A stretch of DNA of 64,000 bases from Bactericera cockerelli (taxonomy: Eukaryota > Arthropoda > Insecta > Hemiptera > Triozidae), in NCBI GenBank assembly GCA_024516035.1, contig CM044966.1:1578221-1642220 (forward strand), read 5' to 3'. Made by a program: the position numbers and the translations under genes. Positions within the stretch are counted from its first letter, which is position 1, and each line of letters begins with the position of its first letter. The notes below the pieces were generated by a model that was given only the letters and a program-made list of their open reading frames with translations, ran no database searches and was not told the origin of the DNA. Below are positions 55,260-64,000 of the stretch, one piece after another.

Positions 55260-57290
55260 ATGTCTGAAAAAGAAATCAACATGTCCGAAGAGGGATCGGA
55301 TCTTGAGGAAAATAAAAGCGCCGAGAGCATGCAATCAGACGTGACTAGCACATCGGAGGACAGCGAAGAGGAGGAGGAGGAATTCGACAATGATGAGTAC
55401 GAGAAAATGATGGCATTCATTGTTGACTTTTGGACAGCCAAGCAAGAGCCAGACACAGAGAAAATAGATGATTTAGAGAAAAAAACGAGATGGAAATTAT
55501 TGCAAAGAATATTCACATTGCTATCCTCAGATTTTAGGAACAAGAGAAAACTAAAGAAAATTGAAGAACAGAAAGGGGAAGTACGTTTTGAAAAGGATGC
55601 TGAGAAAAGAGGGATTGAAATGCGATTACCTGTAAAAAGAGGAACGAAAGACAAAGACCGAAAAGATCTGAAAGAATACGAAAAAGAATTTCGGCAGAAG
55701 TTAGATGAAATAGATCGTTTCAGGGAATTGAATAGCTTGTTAACTGAAGAATTGAAAGCAGCAACAGAATTGATCATACATGAGAAAAAAGTTTTGGAAG
55801 ATCATCCCAAAGACAGAGAATTGGAAGCTGTATCGAACGAAGTTTTTAATCTCCAGGTAAAATTTAAAGAGATATTTGCTCCTCCTACAACTCAGATTGA
55901 AACGAAAAAAGGGAATATTCGTAAAAGAATTAGAGACAGATTGAAAGAGGCGGCAGAAGCAAATGCACAAAAAAGTGTTGAAAATTTTAAAAAGACGCTG
56001 TTAAAAAAATGTGTCAGTACAAAACAACCTGTGATTAAAAATCGTAACACAGATAAAGTAAATAAGAAACGTGAAAGACTTATTTTTAAAAAGGAAATAG
56101 AACAAATGAAAAATATAACGGAAGAGCAGTTGCAAACGTTTCAAGCTAAACTAGAACACCTGGAAAAACTCAAAAGCGAGGACTCAAAGGTAGATGAGTT
56201 ATCAAAATTAGAGGACTTAATCATAATGAATGAATCTCTAATAAAACAAGTCAGTATAACAGAAGAACCTACGAAAGAAAATGGATCTTTAAAAATCCAA
56301 GACAATTCTACAGAAGAACCTCTAAAAGTGATGGAACTCATCCAGTGTGAAAACAGAAAACTCAAAACTGTACGCGATGAAATGAAAGCCAAAGTATTCG
56401 GTCTTGTTAAATCCAACGAAAACATGAAAAATAATATTAAGATGCTTCAAGTTAACAAAAATAAAATCAGAGGGACATTAAACGAAAAATATGAAATTAT
56501 CATTGCCCATGAACACGTACTTGAAGTGCTCAATACCAAAAGAGACAAAATGAAAGCAAAATACGCGAGCTTTTTGGACTTCAAAGACAAAACACTAGTA
56601 GTTGCTGAGCACAGTAAAGAATTGCAAAGGAAAATTAATGAGGCTGATGATGAAATAGCAGCTCTAGAAGCCATCATGAAGGCAGAAGAAGAATTTTTCA
56701 ATAGGATTGACGAAGAGACAAAAAGTCTAGATGTTGAATGCCATGGGCTGCAGGAGTTTCTGCGAGAGGGTGTTGAAATATTGGCGGATGCACTAACTGC
56801 AAATATATTACCAAGTGAGGAAGATTCATCTACAATCAATATATTACCTAATCAGAATATGGGAAAAAGTAATGTAAAATCAACAAATAAAAATGCAAAA
56901 AATTACCAATTTTACAGTCAAAGAGATAAAAAAAGGAATAATTTTGAATCATACCATGGAAATGTATCTGACTCAAACAGAAAAGAAGGTATCAATGAAA
57001 ATCATAATAGGTTACTTGATAAAAATCTCAAAACATCTAAACTAACCAATGAAAACCTTGGAAATAGGAGCATCACAAACTCCAAACTACACCATAGAGA
57101 ACCTCTAAAATTAAACAAACCTCTTGAAGAATGTAAAAAAGACATTGACTTGATTAAGACGAGACGACACAATTTGATAAAGTTTTTGATGGAGATATTG
57201 AATTTTGCAAATGAAGGAAAGTTGCAAAGAGTTTCAGTTTTTGAAGAGATTGCAGATAAAATGTTAATTTGGAAAAAAGACATAATATGA
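55260..57290 (+). CDS. Single-exon acidic coiled-coil protein, 676 aa, nested gene
   Basis: Open frame of 676 codons from ATG 55260 to TGA 57288. Residues 1-45 are acidic (EEEEEEFDND). Residues 50-80 form a hydrophobic-rich segment (MMAFIVDFWTAKQEP). From about 100 to 470 there are long heptad-like Lys/Glu/Leu helices (KEFRQKLDEIDRFRELNSLL, EIEQMKNITEEQLQTFQAKL) typical of coiled coils. Residues 500-610 are Asn/Lys-rich and disordered. A last helix (KDIDLIKTRRHNLIKFLMEI) ends the protein. There is no signal peptide or membrane segment. An AATAAA lies at 57391, 100 bp after the stop. It sits wholly inside intron 4 of the large minus-strand gene. No family is recognised. Cytoskeletal, centrosomal or axonemal coiled-coil proteins are the obvious class (inference). 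Lack of introns suggests retroposition, but the frame is intact. Confidence 0.8.
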   Translation: MSEKEINMSEEGSDLEENKSAESMQSDVTSTSEDSEEEEEEFDNDEYEKMMAFIVDFWTAKQEPDTEKIDDLEKKTRWKLLQRIFTLLSSDFRNKRKLKKIEEQKGEVRFEKDAEKRGIEMRLPVKRGTKDKDRKDLKEYEKEFRQKLDEIDRFRELNSLLTEELKAATELIIHEKKVLEDHPKDRELEAVSNEVFNLQVKFKEIFAPPTTQIETKKGNIRKRIRDRLKEAAEANAQKSVENFKKTLLKKCVSTKQPVIKNRNTDKVNKKRERLIFKKEIEQMKNITEEQLQTFQAKLEHLEKLKSEDSKVDELSKLEDLIIMNESLIKQVSITEEPTKENGSLKIQDNSTEEPLKVMELIQCENRKLKTVRDEMKAKVFGLVKSNENMKNNIKMLQVNKNKIRGTLNEKYEIIIAHEHVLEVLNTKRDKMKAKYASFLDFKDKTLVVAEHSKELQRKINEADDEIAALEAIMKAEEEFFNRIDEETKSLDVECHGLQEFLREGVEILADALTANILPSEEDSSTINILPNQNMGKSNVKSTNKNAKNYQFYSQRDKKRNNFESYHGNVSDSNRKEGINENHNRLLDKNLKTSKLTNENLGNRSITNSKLHHREPLKLNKPLEECKKDIDLIKTRRHNLIKFLMEILNFANEGKLQRVSVFEEIADKMLIWKKDII

Positions 57291-57449
57291 ACATTACGTT
57301 TAAACACAAATTACGTAAATTTTATACTTATTATATTTTTCTGGGATATGTTTGTCCTTCTTTTTTCCACCCAAGTAAATATGGAAAAACAATAAAATTA
57401 ATTACATTATATAAAAATTTGTTAAATGACCATGTGTAAACAAATCAAA

Positions 57450-58080
57450 TGATAAATAATATGGTGAGCCATTTTAAAAGACATAATAAAAAGTTTTGGA
57501 AACTACTGAAGATAGAGAAAATATGTTCAGTAGGTAATGATTTTCATAGCTCAAAGGGGTGGATCTAATACTGTTCTTCAACTTTGTTCAACTTTGGTTT
57601 TGGATTTTTTAAATGGAACCCCTCATTTTCTAGTTCAAACTTGAAATTTACATAATTCCAGGAGTTGATTTTGTCCGAAACATTTTTTGATGCGATTTGA
57701 AATTTTCTAGAAAAATCTTTCACCGTGTGCTGCAACTCTGGGCCTATGGGAGGTTTTGAAAGGTTTTCGACACATTTTTATGATTTTTGTCCAGAAACTG
57801 AAATACTCGTACAACAAAAAAAGCATCCTAAAAGAGTTTTCAGAAATTTTAAATCGAATCAAAAAATGTTCCGAGCAAAATCAACTCGTAAAAATAAGTA
57901 CATTTCAAATTTGAACTAAGATATACTTATAGGGTGGTATACAGACTGCAAAGTTCCATTTAATAATAAAAATTGAACTTGAAATAACCTTGAAGGGGTC
58001 ACTATCTTCAGTAAATTCCGAGATATTTGACTATGTCTTAATCTCTAACCTTTTTCTCATATTGAAATAATATTAGGCAT
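57450..58080. repeat. Degenerate inverted-repeat region
   Basis: GGTGAGCCATTTTAAAAGAC and TTGGAAACTACTGAAGATAG at the left match the MITE at 41778. AGGGTGGTATACAG at 57931 and CAGTAAATTCCGAGATATTT at the right are its decayed other side. No gene. Confidence 0.5.
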
Positions 58081-58129
58081 GATTTTCCAGGGAATTATCA
58101 TAAAGGGTTAGGAAGAAAGAGATTGTTAG

Positions 58130-58510
58130 GGACAATAACACCGCCCTTCAGTTAGGACATCTGTATATTTTTTTTTTATCGATGTTGTTTATCTTTTCTT
58201 TTCTTGTTTAAATTGTTCTAAATTTTGTATTTTTTTATAATTGCTTGTTTGTACATGTACACATACGTCATATCAATAAAGAATTAAATAATAATAATCA
58301 AACACCTCTGCCGAGGTGTGAAACGCCTTGGGTTGGATGGAAGAGATTGCCAAAGGCAATAACCCCGCCCTTTAGTTATTAGATATGTATATATTTGTTT
58401 TTTTTTTTCCTTAATTTTTTTCTCCTCGGTTACTTCTTCTTATATTGTATATTAATTTTTAATTATCTGTGTTTACGTATATGCCCCTATTAATAAAATG
58501 TTAAAAAGTA
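58130..58510 (+). mobile_element. Two LINE-tail elements in tandem
   Basis: 58135-58290 and 58325-58510 share AGAGATTGCCAAAGGCAATA and ACCCCGCCCTTTAGTTA, then AT-rich DNA and TCAATAAAGAATTAAATAA or TTAATAAAATGTTAAAAAG. Confidence 0.7.
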
Positions 58511-58574
58511 ATGATAATAATAACGCCATAATATAGAAAAAAAAACAGTAATAGTATAATTAAAAAAAACTAAC

Positions 58575-58661
58575 CTTGTTCAATATTGTTGTGGCGAGTA
58601 TGTCCTCGTAGGTTTTGGATTTTAAGCTATCTACATTGCTGGACCCCTTGGCCGAATTCAA
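58575..58661 (-). CDS. Large gene, exon 4
   Basis: 87 bp, 29 codons, phase 0 on both sides, acceptor TTTCAG and donor AAG|GTTAGT. It encodes LNSAKGSSNVDSLKSKTYED followed by ILATTILNK. The block KTYEDILATTILNK looks conserved (helical), but I cannot assign it to a named domain. Confidence 0.75.
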
Positions 58662-59009
58662 CTGAAATTATAAACAAACTAATTAGAATCAACTGGTCAC
58701 AATAGATCCAACAAAGGTCATTCTGTTCTACATAAAATATACAATAAATAAAGAGGTGCTATATTAAACAGTTAGCATAATGGGACTCCCTGTCTCGAAC
58801 CGACAGACTAAATAAAGCACTACTATACTATTTAATAATTAAGGCTACTTTTTTGGAACTCTAACGAGTTATAGTAAAAATGAATACTCATTTTAATCAA
58901 TAGTCGGTCAACTCACATTCCCTAAGAGTACACCAGTTCTTCATGGAAAAACGAAAAATGAATTTTTTTAATGAAATAATAGAGATCAAATTATTCTTCT
59001 TCTTCTTTA

Positions 59010-59175
59010 ACTTTGCCTTTTCCCAAATCTACTTGGGGTCGGCATTGTTCAACCTCATGGTTGAAGTTGGTTGGTTGTGGCACATTTTCTTGGCTGGACG
59101 CTCTTCCTAATGCCAACATTTTTATTTGATTAAACGTCCTGATTAGGGTGGGGGTTTTACCGTCCATTCGCTGGG
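59010..59175 (-). mobile_element. Family E SINE body fragment
   Basis: Reverse strand. AATCTACTTGGGGTCGGCAT to ACCGTCCATTCGCTGGGA. It abuts a family F SINE. Confidence 0.65.
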
Positions 59176-59345
59176 ATTTTTTTGTTTTTGTTTTGAAGAT
59201 GAGTGTTTCACAGACGTTTTTATTTCGTAGCCATGAAACAGGAGCTACTCTAGACGCTTGTGGTCTGTGTTGTAGCCTGCCCATCCCGTAGTATACCTCC
59301 CCTCTGATGGGCAAGAAGTGACACAATACTTACCCATTAGGAGCT
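59176..59345 (-). mobile_element. Family F SINE, tail part
   Basis: Reverse strand. CCATGAAACAGGAGCTACTC, ACCTCCCCTCTGATGGGCAA. It ends 23 bp before the exon-3 donor. Confidence 0.7.
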
Positions 59346-59367
59346 CGGTCAACATAATTATTATTAC

Positions 59368-59471
59368 CTGCAATGGAGGCAGACTGTTAGCTTCTCTTAG
59401 CACCTGCACAATGAGAGACTTGAGTTGGGTTTGTACAGCTCCCGTTGTCTCGGAGGGCGCCACTGGTTTGT
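59368..59471 (-). CDS. Large gene, exon 3
   Basis: 104 bp with acceptor TTTCCAG and donor CAG|GTAATA, phase 1 in and 0 out. It encodes NKPVAPSETTGAVQTQLKSL then IVQVLREANSLPPLQ, with an amphipathic helix in the middle. The exon lies between SINE copies at 59.18-59.35 kb and 59.6 kb. Confidence 0.75.
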
Positions 59472-59604
59472 CTGGAAATAATAAAATAATTTAATTTAAT
59501 TTTAATTTATTTATTTTTTAAAGTGCAACACAATAATAATAATAATAATAAGAAATCGTAAGAAATCTCAAAAAGAGACAATCTAGAAAAATAGAATCTC
59601 TATA

Positions 59605-59780
59605 ATAAGGATTGGGTGGAAGAGATTGCCACAGGCAATAACCCCGCTCTTTTGGTAGGACACATTCTTCAAGCTTTATTTTCTTTGTTTTTTGTCCAAT
59701 CTATTTATTTTTTTCTTTATAAATTCATTGTATTTACTGTATATATTTTACTTTGTCTTACCTAATAAAGCAAAATATAA
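59605..59780 (+). mobile_element. LINE-tail element
   Basis: GGGTGGAAGAGATTGCCACA to CCTAATAAAGCAAAATATAA. Confidence 0.7.
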
Positions 59781-60413
59781 TAAATCCTTAGAAGCCCACA
59801 TTTTTTGTATTAGCTTAGGGAAAGTGTTCCTATGTAAACTGTATATTGATTCTAAATAATACAATTTATCTAAATAAATAAAAAAGTCACCTACTACAAA
59901 TACAAACCAGAAACTGTTACCCAGGTGAATAATTGTAAAATCTTGTACAACATGGAAATTACTACTGATCGCCATGTCATTTATAATAAGTCTGATACTC
60001 TCACTACCGACAATGTTGACAGAAAAGCTATATAATTATGATAATTGAATTTTCTGTCCCTTTGGATAAAAACATTCATCAAACTTACGATAAAAAGGTG
60101 ACCAAATCTTCTTCTTCTTTTACTCTGTCTTATCCCGCTCATGCAGGGTCGACGTTGTCCAACCTCATGGTTGGACCAAGGTGACCAAATACCAAGCTTT
60201 AAAAGAAGAAGTGAAACGGCTGTATGGATTATACCAAGTCCATGTTTTACCTATCATAATATCATGTAAAATGGATTTATACACAAATAATAAGGCAACC
60301 AAGTCTCTCCTACATCAAGTTCCTAAAATTATCCACAACTTTATGGTAATCAAAAACATACAGAAAGCTATAATATTGTCAACTTGCAACATTGTTCGTA
60401 AATACTTATCCAT

Positions 60414-60720
60414 AGCTGTATTTTTCTTTCTAATCAAAGAAGATTCAAATGGAATAAATAGACGAACTGGAAGAAAGTCATTTTTCTTTTGAAAGAGGAA
60501 ACATCTTCTTCCAATTTGGTTAACCAAAATGGATTTATAAAATTCTTGCTTCCATTTCTTTTATAGTTTATAGTTTAAGTCCATTGTTTATCTTTAAAAG
60601 TACCGAAACGCATTTTTCTTTCACGAATAGTGGGGAAGCTAAACTTGGAAGAAAATGGAAATATTTGGAAATACCGAACCTGGAAAAAAAATTTATCCAA
60701 AAGAAAAACACGGCTCATAT
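60414..60720. mobile_element. MITE family K, full copy
   Basis: AGCTGTATTTTTCTTTCTAA at the left and CAAAAGAAAAACACGGCT at the right are inverted. The interior matches the other copies. Confidence 0.75.
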
Positions 60721-60844
60721 AATTCCACGAGAAAGAAAAAAGAAAATGCTGCCACGCCTCCAAAAACCAAACTATCATAAGTGCAGTGCTAGAGATTCAC
60801 ACAAGACTCGGAAAATACCTACTATAAAATATTGCGAAAAAAAA

Positions 60845-61685
60845 TTGTGCTGGGGCCTATTCACACACAAAAATGATCAATTTTAGGTGTTAATGACATT
60901 GTTGTGCTGGGGCCTATTTACACATAAACATGACCAAATTCAGGTGTCAATGAAATTATGGTGCTTAAGCCTATTCACACAATGATCAAATTTAGGTGTC
61001 AATGAAATTGTTGTGCTGGGGCCTATTCACAAACACAAATGATCATATTTAAGTGTCAATGAAATTGTTGTGCTGGGGCTTATTTACACACAAAAATGAT
61101 CAAATATAGGTGTCAATAAAATTGTAGTACTGGGGCCTATTCATACACAAAAATGAGTCAGGAATCAATGTTGCGCTGGCGCCTATTCAAACCCGATATA
61201 AGACTGGAGTCAATCTTTTTGTAGTGCTGGGGAAATTCACACAAAAAATGAAAAATTCCAATTAAATATATGTGCTAGGTCCTATTCACACAAAAAGGAT
61301 CAAATTCAGGTGTCAATCATATTGTTGTGCTGGGGCCTACTCACACAAAAAGATCAAATTCAGATGTCAATCATATTGTTGTGCTGGGTCCTACTCACAC
61401 AAAAAGGATCAAATTCAGGTGTCAATCATATTGTTGTGATGGGGCCTATTCACACAAAAAGGATCAAATTCAGGTGTCAATTATATTTTGTGCTGGGGCC
61501 TATTCACACAAGAAGGATCAAATTCAGGTGTCAATCATATTGTTGTGCTGGGGCCTATTCACACAAAAAGGATCAAATTCAGGTGTCAATTATATTTTTG
61601 TGCTGGGTCCTGTTCACACAGAAATAATCAAATTCAGGTGTCAATCATATTGTTGTGCTGGGGCCTATTCACACAGAAAATGAAC
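60845..61685. repeat. 55-bp minisatellite abutting the exon-2 donor
   Basis: Unit TTGTGCTGGGGCCTATTCAC then ACAAAAAGGATCAAATTCAG and GTGTCAATCATATTG, about 15 copies. They are regular near exon 2 and degenerate to the left. Confidence 0.85.
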
Positions 61686-61689
61686 TTAC

Positions 61690-61773
61690 TGGACAGGTAC
61701 TTGTATAGGGCGCGCGAGAGTTTTATCAGATAGTGCACAAACAGCGCGTGGTACTTGGTGTGCAGTTTCACAT
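61690..61773 (-). CDS. Large gene, exon 2
   Basis: 84 bp, phase 1 in and phase 1 out, between CATCAG and GTAAGT. It encodes YVKLHTKYHALFVHYLIKLS and RALYKYLS, a dense aromatic and hydrophobic helix-like block unlike the disordered rest, so probably a folded segment. A 55-bp tandem array starts a few bases inside the downstream intron. Confidence 0.75.
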
Positions 61774-62039
61774 CTGATGATGGTAGACACATAGACAGAA
61801 TTATGGTGGTTCAGCTCAAGAGATTTCGATTTTTTTTTTTTTTTTTTTTTTTTTAAGGAAGGGCGGGCAAAATCTTTTAAAGACACCCAGGTCTTAGCCT
61901 GGGGTGTGGGGTTTCCACCCACTAAAAACCCACCTTTCCTGATAGCATACTGCACTTGATAGAATAAGAAGAGAAAAAAGCACACAGATAGAATAAAATT
62001 TCGATATATTTTAAAGATATTTTTTTACAGCTTATTTTT

Positions 62040-62165
62040 CATTGTCATGAAACAGGAGATACTTTAGTCAAATTAACCTCACCAACCCTGAGTGAGGTCG
62101 GGTATAGCCGGATGATCATGGAAATTACTTAACTTCAGTAACAGTACGAGAACTTTTGTAACGTG
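62040..62165 (-). mobile_element. 5S-derived SINE, diverged fragment
   Basis: TTAACCTCACCAACCCTGAG and TTACTTAACTTCAGTAACAG on the reverse strand. Poorly kept. Confidence 0.5.
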
Positions 62166-62169
62166 CCGT

Positions 62170-62400
62170 TAAGTCTTTTTTTTAAGATGAGTGTTTTTTT
62201 TATTATTTCGTAGCCATAAAAGAAGAGCTACTGTAGACGCTTGTGGTCTATTTTGTAGCTCATCCTGTAGTATGTCTCGCCTCTGATGGGCGAGAAGTGA
62301 CACAATACTTCCCATTTAGGTGCTGGGTCAACACGAGCGCAACGGAAGCTATCCCTTACAAACAACTGTAACCAAATTTTGAATACTATTTTTTTTCGGT
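62170..62400 (-). mobile_element. Family F SINE, tail part
   Basis: Reverse strand. TAAAAGAAGAGCTACTGTAG, CGCCTCTGATGGGCGAGAAG, CTTACAAACAACTGTAACCA. Confidence 0.7.
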
Positions 62401-62464
62401 GCGTCCCGAGGGTTCTTTTTATTTAATCATCATAGGACGCCATCCTATGATGATTAATTAAAAA

Positions 62465-62729
62465 AATAGCTGTTTACTCCGGCTGTGTATAAAAGTTTAA
62501 TATCTTATGGTGGAATGGCCTTCCTTGCCTACCAATGCCAAAAAAAAAACTGTTCACTCACAGGTGGGATGGGCAGGAATGGCCTTCCTTGCCTACCAAT
62601 GCCAAAAAAATATTATTTTTTACAAAACCGAACACAATACCTCCGCGATTTCTAATATTAGAAATTTATCGAAACTAAAACTGTTTACTGCGGCTGTATG
62701 GTGGAATGGCCTTCCTTGCGTACCAATGC

Positions 62730-62763
<34 letters not shown>

Positions 62764-62813
62764 GTTCACTCACAGGTGGGATGGGCAGGAATGGCCTTCC
62801 TTGCGTACCAATG

Positions 62814-62848
<35 letters not shown>

Positions 62849-63030
62849 GTTCACTCACAGGTGGGATGGGCAGGAATGGCCTTCCTTGCCTACCAATGCC
62901 AAAAAAATATTTTTTTTTTACAAAACCGAACACAATACCTCCGATTTCTAATATTAGAAATTTCTCGGAAGTAAAACTGTTTACTGCGGGTGTATGGTGG
63001 AATAGCCTTCCTTGCGTACCAATGCCAAAA
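62465..63030 (-). repeat. Repeats carrying copies of the exon-1 3' edge and donor
   Basis: GTTCACTCACAGGTGGGATG GGC occurs with junctions at 62561/62562, 62773/62774 and 62858/62859, against GTTTACTCACAGGCGGGATG at the real junction 63230/63231. Shorter versions occur at 62470, 62680 and 62975. Units are linked by A-runs and GGCCTTCCTTGCCTACCAAT. Confidence 0.8.
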
Positions 63031-63195
63031 AAAGGGTTGGGTGGAAGAGATTGCCACAGGCAATAACCCCGCCCTTCAGGTAGGACATTATTGTTATTTT
63101 CTTTTCTTTTTTATTTTGTCATTTGTTTGTTCTTTTTTCTTCTATCTTTTCTTAATTTTATAATGTTGCATGTTTGTCCTCCTAATAAAGCTTAA
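63030..63195 (+). mobile_element. LINE-tail element inside the exon-1 donor repeat region
   Basis: GGGTTGGGTGGAAGAGATTG to TCCTAATAAAGCTT. It lies between the duplicated donor copies and the real exon-1 donor. Confidence 0.7.
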
Positions 63196-63230
63196 AAAAA
63201 AAAAAAAAAAAAAAAAAACCGTTTACTCAC

Positions 63231-63454
63231 AGGCGGGATGGGCCGACAGAGCCGTGATGGGCGTCTCGTCCAGTTGCTCTTCCACCAAACTCTCCACCAG
63301 CTTCTCCATGAGGTCCCTCACCTCCGGGGGGGCAGGGGCGGGGCGCCCGCCAGGGGGGGCGGGGGGGGCGAGGTCCAGGGACGCCAGGGTGGCCTCGAGT
63401 TTGACCCGGAGCCGGGACTGGAACTCGGGACTGCTCAGCAGACTGGCGGTGGAC
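63231..63454 (-). CDS. Large gene, exon 1 of window (internal exon)
   Basis: 224 bp. The acceptor is a C19 run followed by AG. The donor is a strong GTGAGT. The first base completes a codon from an upstream exon not in the window, and the exon ends in phase 1. It encodes STASLLSSPEFQSRLRVKLE, a Pro/Ala/Gly-rich stretch, then an acidic helix (VRDLMEKLVESLVEEQLDE). The C-run in the middle makes the + strand G-rich. Part of the exon's 3' edge and donor is duplicated in the next intron. Confidence 0.75.
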
Positions 63455-63587
63455 CTGGGGGGGGGGGGGGGGGGGAGAAAGGAAGTAGGTAAAGAAATGT
63501 AACACATATTTTTCATTTTCATAAATTGACGGGGTAACCCATGTTTATTTGATATTAATACATATACAGGTTGTTTCTAAATTATAC

Positions 63588-63623
<36 letters not shown>

Positions 63624-64000
63624 CACAATACAATGGAACCAAATGATTAAGAAAAAGTCTTATAAGCATATGTCCGCAAATGCCTCCTTTCTGAGATACA
63701 GGGCCGGACATGATGGGTCAAAAAATGTGTTTTTCTTAAATATCTTTTTAACGGTAGGTTGAAAATTAATTACTTATTTGTACTTGCTTATGATTAGATT
63801 TAACGTGTTTCACGAGATTTACAACGATTTACCAATTTCAGGGGCCGAGATATGGAGGGTGCGGCATACTTTTTTACTTTTAACTTTTTGTGTGTATTGT
63901 AATCTGAACAAACAAAGCAATAATCGCTTACACAATACTCTTTTTAAGAGAAAATGTGTCAATTATTTTTTTCGTAAAACGTACAGAACTAGTCGAAAAG

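Noticed and set aside
61310..61733. Overlapping frames with repeated LLCWGLFTQK-type units
   Set aside because: All three frames are open through the 55-bp array, as expected of a repeat. No exon borders.

Overview
This is AT-rich eukaryotic nuclear DNA. It has spliceosomal introns with GT-AG borders, very large introns, long (CT)n/(GA)n tracts, and dense tRNA-derived and 5S rRNA-derived SINEs, LINE fragments and MITE-like inverted-repeat elements. The repeat types and the protein families (an SLC17-type transporter, an acidic coiled-coil protein) fit an arthropod, most likely an insect. A hemipteran is a guess and is not proven by the sequence.

Layout. 1-24.9 kb holds no gene that I can support. 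It is a mosaic of simple repeats, SINEs, a 1.66-kb palindrome (5934-7592), a 0.98-kb inverted-repeat element (3612-4594), a 1.5-kb G/A-rich tract (15.04-16.53 kb), a 26-bp minisatellite (18.59-19.64 kb) and the endonuclease-like tail of a non-LTR retroelement (22.48-23.02 kb). From 24.95 kb to 63.45 kb, and probably beyond the right edge, the minus strand carries one very large gene that I reconstructed exon by exon. Thirteen exons (63454 down to 35606) join with perfect phase continuity, about 2,080 codons including 1.0-kb and 3.5-kb exons of low-complexity disordered protein. Four more (30856 down to 24952) also join in phase and end at a normal stop. The two blocks meet at a strong AG|GTAGGT donor in matching phase 0, but the last codon before that donor is TAG. 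So either the long product ends there, or a base change (CAG to TAG) or assembly error separates the blocks. I do not recognise the protein. It looks like a disordered adaptor or scaffold with short conserved-looking blocks.

Two other genes lie in its introns on the opposite (+) strand. One is an intronless SLC17-type major-facilitator transporter copy (47396-48803) broken by a one-base frameshift, probably a retrocopy. The other is an intact single-exon 676-aa coiled-coil gene (55260-57290). Three decayed LINE pieces (45.8-46.3, 49.1-49.7 and 49.8-50.9 kb) and many SINEs fill the remaining intron space.

The most unusual signal is that tandem duplications in the large gene are anchored on splice junctions. 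A 67/70-bp array repeats the 5' splice site of exon 6 fourteen more times. Three extra copies of the exon-1 donor lie downstream of exon 1. The 3' splice site plus half of exon 7 is repeated upstream of exon 7. A 55-bp array abuts the exon-2 donor, and an (AAAT)45 tract sits just upstream of the last acceptor. Exon numbers here count from the right edge of the window, not from the true 5' end of the gene.
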